This document shows positions 18,388 through 25,316 of a stretch of 64,000 bases of DNA, piece after piece. The DNA lies in the NCBI GenBank assembly GCA_947453445.1, contig CANGGP010000011.1, positions 1-64,000 of the forward strand, written 5' to 3'. Within the stretch, counting starts at the first letter, position 1; each line of letters opens with the position of its first letter. The stretch comes from Sphingobacteriaceae bacterium (GTDB lineage Bacteria; Bacteroidota; Bacteroidia; B-17B0; Aurantibacillaceae). The notes below the pieces were generated by a model. The model saw only the letters and a list, made by a program, of their open reading frames with translations, did not search any database and had not been told where the DNA came from. Position numbers and translations under genes: made by a program.

Positions 18388-20115
18388 TTAAGAATTTTTC
18401 CAAGCATTAAAATTAGCATTTTGTTCGGCATTGGCCTCTGCATTTATTTTTACCTGAGGATTAGAAAAGTAGGTTTGGTTTTTACTGTCCTTTTTAAGCT
18501 GAATGCGATGCAACAGTTCGGCTTTGTTTACAGTTAATTCAATGCTTTCAGCCTGTTGATAATAGTTTAACCAATGTTGTAAATTATTACGAATCATGTG
18601 GCCGTTAACAGCAATGATGTCGTCGCCTTGAAACAAACCAGCTTTCCATGCCGGTGAATAAGGTGCTACCAAAGAAATTTTAGCAACACCATTGGTATCG
18701 ATGATTTTAAAACCATAAAGATTTTCGTTGATGTGTGCGGAAGGATTTTTTATCAAGCTGAGGCCCAAATATTCAAACGCTTCGTGAAGCGGCACTTCAT
18801 AATCGGCTGCTGCATAAACATACTGTTTAAAAAAGTCATCCACATTTGTGCCCAGCACTTCGTTTACAATGGCCATGATGTCGTTTTCAGAATAACCCTT
18901 TGCTGTTTTACCATAACGTGTGTACAACAATTGGCAAACATCCTTCAAACTTTTTTTGTTTTGCGTGGCTTTCAAAATTTTGGCATCCAAAATCAAAGCA
19001 ATTAAATTGCCTTCGTCGTATATGTTGGTTTTACGGTAAGGCGCACCGGGCACATAACCATCCAACCAAGTATCCCAACTGCTGTGGGCCACACTTAAAT
19101 TATACCGTCCGTAATTATGAAAGTGTTTTTGTAAGCGTTCGTTGAGGGTTAAAAAATACTCTTGTTCATTAAACACAGTGCTGCTCAATAACAACTTGTC
19201 GCCGTAATAAGTGGTAAAGCCTTCGTACACATAACCTGTGCGGGCATAATTTTCTTTGGTGTAATTGTAGGGCATCATTTCAAGCGGACGAATGGTTTTG
19301 ATGTTCCACACGTGGAACAATTCATGGCAACTCACACCAAGCACCGATTCGTAGGTTTCGCCGTGGTTGAGCTGGTAACCCGGACCGATGGCAATCACTG
19401 TAGATTTTTTATGTTCCACGCCGTGGTAAAATTTTACAGGCAAAACCTGAAACAAAAAATGAAATTCATCGTAAGGAAAATCGCCCCAAAATTTTATCTG
19501 GTAAGTCGTAAAGGCAGAAAAATCGCGTTTAAATTTTTCCCAATCAGGTTGGCATTCGCCAATAAAATGCAAGTAAAATTTGATGTTATTCACTTCATAA
19601 AAATCGCTTTGTAATGAAGGCGAGGCCATAAAAGGTGAATCAACCAAGTCTTCAAAATTGTCGGCAAGCAACAATTGATTTTGTTGTTTTAATGAACTTG
19701 CAATTTTATAGTCACTCGGAATATTTAATTGAATTTGATGGCTTTCGTTTTCACGTCCAATAACACATAAGCAAGTGTGAACAGGATTCACATACATTTG
19801 GTGCTCATCAGCAAAACAGGCGCCGGCATTGAGTTCGGCGGCATAATAACTGTAGGTAATTTTAATGTTTTTGTGACCAAGGCATTGCACTTCCCATAAA
19901 TCTTTCGATAATTTTTGATAAGGTAAGGTTTCACCCTTTTCGTTCCACACATCCAAACGTTTGATGTTTTTGGCAAAATTACCCAACTCGTATCGGCCGG
20001 GACGCCAAGCAGGTAATTGCAATTGCACAATATCCTCTTGGAGATCATTTACCAGCATGTCGATATAGATGTAATGTGAAGCAGGATTTTTTTGGTAAAA
20101 AGTATAGTGTATCAT
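18388..20115 (-). CDS. M61 family metallopeptidase with PDZ domain
   Basis: The 575-aa protein matches the M61 glycyl-aminopeptidase family. After an N-terminal beta domain (residues about 1-180, with LPAWRPGRYELGNFAKNI typical of the family) comes the catalytic domain with HELFH (His 264, Glu 265, His 268) and the third zinc ligand in VYEGFTTYYGD (Glu 298). The PDZ domain follows at about 450-540 (GLFQGDDIIAVNGHMI). No signal peptide is visible from ATG 20115, so it may be cytoplasmic. The longer frame from 20160 adds 15 residues that do not resemble a signal or the family start. The substrate is unknown. Confidence 0.9.
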   Translation of the reverse strand: MIHYTFYQKNPASHYIYIDMLVNDLQEDIVQLQLPAWRPGRYELGNFAKNIKRLDVWNEKGETLPYQKLSKDLWEVQCLGHKNIKITYSYYAAELNAGACFADEHQMYVNPVHTCLCVIGRENESHQIQLNIPSDYKIASSLKQQNQLLLADNFEDLVDSPFMASPSLQSDFYEVNNIKFYLHFIGECQPDWEKFKRDFSAFTTYQIKFWGDFPYDEFHFLFQVLPVKFYHGVEHKKSTVIAIGPGYQLNHGETYESVLGVSCHELFHVWNIKTIRPLEMMPYNYTKENYARTGYVYEGFTTYYGDKLLLSSTVFNEQEYFLTLNERLQKHFHNYGRYNLSVAHSSWDTWLDGYVPGAPYRKTNIYDEGNLIALILDAKILKATQNKKSLKDVCQLLYTRYGKTAKGYSENDIMAIVNEVLGTNVDDFFKQYVYAAADYEVPLHEAFEYLGLSLIKNPSAHINENLYGFKIIDTNGVAKISLVAPYSPAWKAGLFQGDDIIAVNGHMIRNNLQHWLNYYQQAESIELTVNKAELLHRIQLKKDSKNQTYFSNPQVKINAEANAEQNANFNAWKNS

Positions 20116-20216
20116 TGTTTCGAAATATGCCTTAAAATTATACTTTTGACTAAAATACACATGCCGGGAAAAATATTTTTATCAATTATTTCTGCGCATG
20201 TTTAAATTTCTGCCTC

Positions 20217-20558
20217 ATGAGTAAAAAAGATAAAAACCGATTAAATGTGGTGTACTCAACCAATCCACAGTTTAAATACGAAGCCGAAGAAAAGTATGAG
20301 CACGATACTTTGGCGCCGGCACAACAAAATTTAAAAGTGTATTTAGATCGTTTGGGTGGGGGTAAGCTGCTCAGTAGGGTTACAGGTTTTATTGGCAAGG
20401 ACAGTGATTTAAACGATTTGGCCAAGGTGTTGAAACAAAAATGTGGCGTAGGCGGTAATGCCAAGGATGGTGATATATTGATACAAGGCGATAAACGCGA
20501 GGCCATCATTACAATATTAACTAAAGAAGGTTACAAGGTTAAAAAGGCCGGTGGATAA
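20217..20558 (+). CDS. yciH: eIF1/SUI1-domain translation factor (YciH-like)
   Basis: The 113-aa protein has a C-terminal SUI1 domain of about 80 residues: GGKLLSRVTGFIGKD, DLNDLAKVLKQKCGVGGNAKDG and GDKREAIITILTKEGY. Bacterial YciH proteins are homologues of eukaryotic initiation factor eIF1 and are implicated in start-site fidelity in E. coli. The N-terminal 40 residues are polar and probably flexible. The gene stands alone, divergent from the M61 peptidase. A TAAATTTC box (20203-20210) ends six bases before the ATG, so the message may have little or no leader. Confidence 0.9.
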   Translation: MSKKDKNRLNVVYSTNPQFKYEAEEKYEHDTLAPAQQNLKVYLDRLGGGKLLSRVTGFIGKDSDLNDLAKVLKQKCGVGGNAKDGDILIQGDKREAIITILTKEGYKVKKAGG

Positions 20559-20985
20559 ATGTTCGAAGCTCAAATAATCAGGAAGCCTCATGAAGATTGA
20601 TTAAAATTAAAATACAATCAATGCATTTATATCATATTCTATAAATTGAAAGGATTTCAGGCGAATTATTTAACCTAGAGATTTAAAATTTATTGAAAAA
20701 TGAAAATTTTAAAAATTCGTGATTTAGCGCCAGGGATGTGTAAGCCTGCCTGCCATCGCCTAGCCAGTTTGTCGGCAGGCAGGGTTTAGCTCTTTTTGAG
20801 GCGAGGCCTCTTTTGTCGCCTCAAAAAAGCCGAAGCGTCAGCGAAGCCTGAAACAGCCCGACCGCCTGCCCACCGCTGCTATAGCCATTGCAAAGGCAGG
20901 CAGGGGCGCCCAAGTAATAACACTAATTTTGAGGGACTAATTATTCAATTTAAAAAAAATTTTGAAAATAATAAACAACGAAGCA
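20559..20985. other. Intergenic region with palindrome cluster
   Basis: No gene is supported. The left half (20559-20740) is A+T-rich without visible signals; the right half holds three adjacent stem-loops listed separately. The region separates yciH from the 3' end of the serine hydrolase gene, so the hairpins could terminate either gene, but none is followed by a clean T tract on the + strand. Confidence 0.6.
20744..20905. repeat. Cluster of three palindromic elements
   Basis: Hairpin 1: CCTGCCTGCC (20745-20754) with GGCAGGCAGG (20774-20783). Hairpin 2: TTTTTGAGGCGA (20793-20804) with TCGCCTCAAAAA (20816-20827), perfect arms. Hairpin 3: GCCTGCC (20864-20870) with GGCAGGC (20895-20901). Hairpin 3 contains ATTGCAAAGGCAGGC, close to ATGCAATGGCAGGCGG inside the broken third unit of the left-edge repeat (271-285), so both belong to one dispersed family. 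The base composition is strongly G+C compared with the surroundings. Confidence 0.8.
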
Positions 20986-22782
20986 TTAAGGCATTTTCTT
21001 AAACTCAAAACCACTGTAGTGAATGTTTCCGTTTTTTAAGATGTGCACCGCTTCGCCATCACCACGGTTAATGCCGCCGCTCACTGCTAGAACCTCGGAT
21101 AAAATGTTTAAATAACTCACATTGTTTAAGTCGCTGCTTTTACCCTTGGTTTGCAACACCAAACAATTGTTTTTTATTTTTAATTGCATGCTTAAGCCAT
21201 TGCTGTTCATGTATGGACAATTGGTGCAATCGAATTGATCGCCGCTTAAAACATACTTGCCCAGGGCCTTTTGCCAAGTGTTTGGATTTACATTTGTTTT
21301 ATTTTTAATGCCAATGTATTCTTCTTCTTTGTTAAATACGTTATAGGATTTAATAAACACCTCGCCATCCTTTTTTACAAATTTGAGTTCAGGTCCTTGA
21401 AAATGAATGGGGATAAATCCGAATAATCTAATTTTTACCAAATAAGAAGCGCTGTCGCCTTTTTTGCGTGTGCAGAGCAATGTGGCCGGTCCTTGTTTAA
21501 ATTTAAACTGATTGGCATTTTTTACTTCAATTAAAAAGTGGTTTAAATTATAGGTGCCTAACTTTTCTTCATCCTTGCATTTGACATCATTTTTTTTACT
21601 TTCAGCAATGCTTAGGCTGTCAACATAATTGAGATTGAGTGTTTTTTGAAAGGCTTGTTTCATGTAAATTTTCAGAAGGCGCGAAGCCGTGTTCATGCGC
21701 ACCCCGTTATCGGTATTGGTTAAAATGACGGCGCCAACGTTTAACTCGGGGATATAGGCAAAATCGGCATGAAAGGCATAGGTATCGCCGCCATGACCAA
21801 TTAAGGTAACCGGCACACTGTCGTTGTTTTGTTTGCTGTATAATTTTTTGCTGTACAAGCCAAAACCCCATGATTCACCATTGCTTAAGGATACATCTGT
21901 CAATTGGTTTTTTTCCATTTCTAAAATGTGATCAGGTGTTAACAAGGTGCTGCCTTCAAATGTACCGCGGTTTAAAAACATCATCAAGTAATTCGACATG
22001 TCGAGCACATTGCTGTGTACCAATCCTGCTGCGGCATCGCGAATAAGCGGTTCTTTTATTTTTTTATTGTTCACATAAGCCTTTGAAAAATCATCCTCAT
22101 ATTTTGATTCATACTTCACAAAACTTGATTCCATTTTTAAAGGAAGAAACACATGTTGTTGCAAATAATCACCGTAGGAGCCGTAACTTTTTCTTGCAAT
22201 CACTTCACCCAATAAACCAAATGCCACATTCGAATAAGCATGCTTGTAACGTTTCGGTAAAATGGTGGTTTCTTTGTTCAGTGCTTGAATTTCCCAAGCA
22301 ATGTTGGGCGGTGAATCGCAAAAAAAGCCGTTGCTGATGTCGCATGGTAATCCCGATACATGGCAAAGCATGTCTTTTACCACAAGTTCGTTTTTATCTT
22401 CAAAATGGCTTGTGATACTGAGATCAGGCAAATATTCTTTCACTGAATGGTTGATGTCGAGCAAACCTTTTTCTTGCAATTGTAAGATAGACAAAGAGGT
22501 GAATGATTTGCTGCATGACCCGATGCGGTAAATGGTTTTGTTACCTGCCAATACTTTTTTCTCGCGGTCGGCATACCCATAACCGTTAGAATATACAATT
22601 TGTCCTTTATCTACAATGGCAATACTGGCGCCCACCACTTTGTATTTTTTAATCAAAGCAGTGTAAGTACTGTCAATCACTTGTTTGCAGCGCTCGCTGA
22701 TGTTGCCCGATGATTGGCTTCTGGCGGTGCTTGTGATGATAAAGAGCAATGCCAAACAGGCGCTCAAACGGCGATTAATCAT
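20986..22782 (-). CDS. Secreted serine beta-lactamase-like hydrolase
   Basis: From the ATG at 22782 the protein is 598 aa with a signal peptide (INRRLSACLALLFIITSTARSQ). The class C/DD-peptidase fold is shown by SxxK in IGSCSKSFT (Ser 89, Lys 92), YxN in HAYSNVAFG (Tyr 183) and the HGG box in LIGHGGDTYAFH. Residues beyond about 430 form an additional beta-rich domain of the kind seen in many esterase/peptidase members. It may be an esterase, D-aminopeptidase or carboxypeptidase; beta-lactam resistance cannot be concluded. The start overlaps the stop of the upstream gene (ATGATTAA), which implies coupled translation. The longer frame from 22929 has no signal at its N-terminus and is rejected. 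Confidence 0.85.
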   Translation of the reverse strand: MINRRLSACLALLFIITSTARSQSSGNISERCKQVIDSTYTALIKKYKVVGASIAIVDKGQIVYSNGYGYADREKKVLAGNKTIYRIGSCSKSFTSLSILQLQEKGLLDINHSVKEYLPDLSITSHFEDKNELVVKDMLCHVSGLPCDISNGFFCDSPPNIAWEIQALNKETTILPKRYKHAYSNVAFGLLGEVIARKSYGSYGDYLQQHVFLPLKMESSFVKYESKYEDDFSKAYVNNKKIKEPLIRDAAAGLVHSNVLDMSNYLMMFLNRGTFEGSTLLTPDHILEMEKNQLTDVSLSNGESWGFGLYSKKLYSKQNNDSVPVTLIGHGGDTYAFHADFAYIPELNVGAVILTNTDNGVRMNTASRLLKIYMKQAFQKTLNLNYVDSLSIAESKKNDVKCKDEEKLGTYNLNHFLIEVKNANQFKFKQGPATLLCTRKKGDSASYLVKIRLFGFIPIHFQGPELKFVKKDGEVFIKSYNVFNKEEEYIGIKNKTNVNPNTWQKALGKYVLSGDQFDCTNCPYMNSNGLSMQLKIKNNCLVLQTKGKSSDLNNVSYLNILSEVLAVSGGINRGDGEAVHILKNGNIHYSGFEFKKMP

Positions 22783-23353
22783 GTTGGTTTGTGTTTTCAA
22801 TTGGTTTAAAGGCCCTGCCATAATATTGTTCAACTTGCGCAATGATTTCTTCAGCATCCCAAGAGGCCATGTTTTTGCCAAAGCGGTGTTTGCCATCTTC
22901 GGTTTCAATTTCCAATGTGCCTTTGTCAATCACATACTGTAACTCTTTTTCAGAGGCTTCAAGGCCCGTGGTGTCAAAAACAGGATTGTGCATGGCGTTG
23001 TGGGTATAGGGCACCTGCCCGGCAAATCCAAATTGTTTAATGTTTTCTTTTTCAAAAAATGTTTCTTTTTGTTGTAAAAAAGTTTTGTAATGCAGGCTTA
23101 TGCCCTCAGGCTTTAATTCCAAGTATTCGTGGTAAAAAACCTGCTCTAAAAATTTCTTGGCCAAAATCACAAAAAGTATAAAGGCCGCAAAACATATCAA
23201 GGCCACCAAGAGTGATTCTTTTAAAAAAGTGATGCCTGTATGCAAAGCGCCCAAAGCAATTAAAAGCATCAAAAAACCGCGTAATGATAAAACCGCCTTG
23301 ATGATGGGTTTTATTTTTGGCTGAAGGTTGATGCGAAGCGGCTGCTTTTCCAT
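22775..23353 (-). CDS. Two-helix membrane protein, hypothetical (PH-like)
   Basis: The 192-aa protein begins MEKQPLRINLQ at ATG 23353. Two adjacent helices (about residues 22-42 and 46-66) are followed by a soluble region with alternating strands (YHEYLELKPEGISLHY...KETFFEKENIKQFGF), reminiscent of membrane-anchored PH-like modules. The C-terminus contains WDAEEIIAQVEQYYGRAF. Function is unknown. A strong promoter lies directly upstream, placing the transcription start at the ATG. It is co-transcribed with the serine hydrolase through an 8-bp overlap. Confidence 0.65.
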   Translation of the reverse strand: MEKQPLRINLQPKIKPIIKAVLSLRGFLMLLIALGALHTGITFLKESLLVALICFAAFILFVILAKKFLEQVFYHEYLELKPEGISLHYKTFLQQKETFFEKENIKQFGFAGQVPYTHNAMHNPVFDTTGLEASEKELQYVIDKGTLEIETEDGKHRFGKNMASWDAEEIIAQVEQYYGRAFKPIENTNQHD

Positions 23354-23357
23354 TAAA

Positions 23358-23387
23358 CAAATATAACTTTGTTTCGAAACAATCAAA
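23358..23387 (-). promoter_or_regulatory. Promoter of the 23353 gene
   Basis: On the minus strand TTTG (23387-23384), 18 nt and TATATTTG (23365-23358) match the Bacteroidetes consensus. Four bases separate the -7 box from the ATG, so the mRNA should be leaderless. The TTTG lies inside the T tract of the upstream ahpC terminator. Confidence 0.65.
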
Positions 23388-23413
23388 AAAAAAGGGGACC
23401 GAAGCCCCCTTTT
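23385..23413 (-). terminator. Rho-independent terminator of the peroxiredoxin gene
   Basis: On the minus strand the sequence reads AAAAGGGGGC, loop TTCG, GTCCCCTTTT and further T residues: a ten-pair stem with one G-T pair, a stable UUCG tetraloop and a nine-base T run. It starts 17 bp beyond the stop of the 2-Cys peroxiredoxin gene. Confidence 0.9.
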
Positions 23414-23430
23414 GTATTTCAATTCAAAAA

Positions 23431-24063
23431 TTAATGTTTGCTTAAATAGTCTGCTACACCTGCATGGGTGTCTTTCATGCCTTCGCTGCCTTTGGTCCAG
23501 TTGGCAGGACAAACCTCACCGTTTTCTTCAAAAAACTGTAAAGCATCAACCATGCGCAAAGTTTCATCAACATTACGTCCTAAAGGCAAATCGTTGATTA
23601 ATTGGTGACGTACCACACCGTTTTTATCGATCAAGTACAAACCTCTGAAAGCAATCATTGGTCCTGTGGCAATTAAATCGCCGTTTTCAGCCACATCGTA
23701 ATCGCCAAACAAAGTGCCATAAGCCAATGAAATGGTTTTGGTAGTATCGGCAACAATTGGGTAAGTAACACCTTTAATACCGCCGGCTTTTTTCTCCATT
23801 TGTAACCAACCCCAGTGACTTTCTTCTGTATCGGTGCTACAAGCTACCACTGCACAGTTGCGGCTTTCAAATTCTTTTAATTTTTCTTGAAAAGCGTGTA
23901 ATTCGGTAGGGCATACAAAGGTAAAATCCTTAGGATAGAAGAAGAATACCACGTATTTTTTGTTTAAATATTGATCCAAAGAGAAATTTTCGGCGATCTC
24001 TACACCGTTAACCACTGCATTTGCTTTAAATGAGGGTGCTTTTTTACCAACTAAACTTGACAT
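23431..24063 (-). CDS. 2-Cys peroxiredoxin (AhpC/Prx1 type)
   Basis: The 210-aa cytoplasmic enzyme reduces hydrogen peroxide and organic peroxides. The peroxidatic cysteine is Cys 51 in FYPKDFTFVCPTE and the resolving cysteine is Cys 185 in GEVCPANW. The GTLFGDYD and TGPMIAFRGLYLID blocks are typical of the typical-2-Cys class, and the C-terminal extension after the resolving Cys is present. No alkyl hydroperoxide reductase F gene is adjacent, so thioredoxin is a likely reductant (inference). A TATTTTTG box lies about 30 nt upstream of the ATG, and a terminator follows. Confidence 0.94.
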   Translation of the reverse strand: MSSLVGKKAPSFKANAVVNGVEIAENFSLDQYLNKKYVVFFFYPKDFTFVCPTELHAFQEKLKEFESRNCAVVACSTDTEESHWGWLQMEKKAGGIKGVTYPIVADTTKTISLAYGTLFGDYDVAENGDLIATGPMIAFRGLYLIDKNGVVRHQLINDLPLGRNVDETLRMVDALQFFEENGEVCPANWTKGSEGMKDTHAGVADYLSKH

Positions 24064-24163
24064 ATACTTTTTTTATTAAATGATTAAATTTTGAGCAAAA
24101 ATATGAATTACTTTGCGAAACATTTTATATGTGCGAATGAAACATTAATCTTTAATAAATTTT

Positions 24164-24637
24164 ATGATGAGTATGACAACAGGAACAAAAGCCCCAAATT
24201 TTAAATTGGTAAACACCAACAAACAAGAAGTTGAATTACAAGCCCAACAAGGTAAAAACGTGGTATTATTGTTTTTTCCATTGGCCTTTACGGGTACTTG
24301 CACCGCCGAATTGTGCAGCGTAAGAGATAACATGGCTGTGTATGAGCAATTAGATGCCACTGTTTACGGCATATCGGTGGATTCACTTTTTGCTTTGGGT
24401 AAATTTAAAGAAGAACAAAAATTTAATTTCGATTTGTTGAGTGACTTTAACCGCGAGGCATCAACGGCCTATGGATGTTTGTACAGCGAATTTGTGTTTG
24501 GCATGAAAGGCGTGAGCAAACGTTCGGCTTTTGTTGTCGACAAACAAGGCATTATTCAATACGCTGAGGTACTTGAAAAAGCATCTGATATTCCGAATTT
24601 CGACAGCATTAAAGCCTGTTTAGAGCAGCTTAAATAA
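24164..24637 (+). CDS. Peroxiredoxin, AhpE/Bcp-like redoxin
   Basis: The 157-aa thioredoxin-fold protein has the peroxidatic motif [17 protein letters not shown] with Cys 46 and a second Cys at 51, as in AhpE-like and some Bcp/PrxQ enzymes. [15 protein letters not shown] is the usual late strand. Three in-frame ATGs lie within the first four codons (24164, 24167, 24173), so the exact start is uncertain. It is divergent from the 2-Cys peroxiredoxin with 100 bp between, and 5 bp upstream of rnhB, so it heads a two-gene operon. Confidence 0.9.
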   Translation: MMSMTTGTKAPNFKLVNTNKQEVELQAQQGKNVVLLFFPLAFTGTCTAELCSVRDNMAVYEQLDATVYGISVDSLFALGKFKEEQKFNFDLLSDFNREASTAYGCLYSEFVFGMKGVSKRSAFVVDKQGIIQYAEVLEKASDIPNFDSIKACLEQLK

Positions 24638-24642
24638 AAAAT

Positions 24643-25242
24643 GTGCTAAAAGCCTATTTTCATAAGCAAAAAACAGAGGCCGGTTGCGACGAAGCCGGAA
24701 GAGGCTGTTTGGCCGGTCCTGTTTATGCTGCGGCTGTTATTTTGCCAAGGAATTATAAAAATAAATGGCTCAACGACAGTAAAAAATTAAGCGATGCCGA
24801 CCGTTATTTGCTGCGGCCCGAAATTGAAGAAAAAGCCTTGGCTTGGGCTTGCGGCGTGGTGGATGAAAAGGAAATTGACGAGATCAACATTTTAAACGCT
24901 TCCTTTTTGGCCATGCACCGCGCCATTGATCAACTGCAGTTAAAGCCTGAGCATTTGCTCATTGATGGCAATCGTTTTAAAGCCTATCCCAATATTCCCC
25001 ATACATGCATTGTAAAAGGCGATGCCAAGTTTATGGCCATTGCCGCCGCGAGTATTTTGGCCAAAACTTACCGCGATGATTTTATGAAAGAAATGGCCAA
25101 AAAATATCCGGTTTATGCCTGGGAGCAAAACATGGGTTATCCAACCAAAAAACACCGTGAAGCCATCCGTCAACACGGCCCATGCGACTTACACCGCCTC
25201 AGTTACCAATTGTTGCCTGCCCAAATGCGCTTAGACCTGTAA
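24643..25242 (+). CDS. rnhB: Ribonuclease HII
   Basis: RNase HII removes ribonucleotides from DNA and RNA-DNA hybrids. The 199-aa protein has the complete set of acidic ligands: Asp 16 and Glu 17 in [15 protein letters not shown], Asp 108 in LLIDGNRF and Asp 127 in [18 protein letters not shown]. The start is GTG at 24643. An ATG two bases earlier is in another frame and stops after two codons. The length is typical. It follows the peroxiredoxin gene by 5 bp. Confidence 0.95.
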   Translation: MLKAYFHKQKTEAGCDEAGRGCLAGPVYAAAVILPRNYKNKWLNDSKKLSDADRYLLRPEIEEKALAWACGVVDEKEIDEINILNASFLAMHRAIDQLQLKPEHLLIDGNRFKAYPNIPHTCIVKGDAKFMAIAAASILAKTYRDDFMKEMAKKYPVYAWEQNMGYPTKKHREAIRQHGPCDLHRLSYQLLPAQMRLDL

Positions 25243-25316
25243 TGCACAGACCCAATGTGAATAACACGTGTTTTTTTTTGTGCCAACCTTCTACTTTTTT
25301 AATAGTTTAGCCAAAC

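Noticed and set aside
20796-21002. 68-codon frame through the hairpin cluster
   Set aside because: It covers two palindromes and has an arginine/proline-biased artefact composition.
25263-25279. Terminator between rnhB and the 864-aa gene
   Set aside because: AACACGTGTT is followed by T residues but the palindrome has no loop and cannot form a usable stem.
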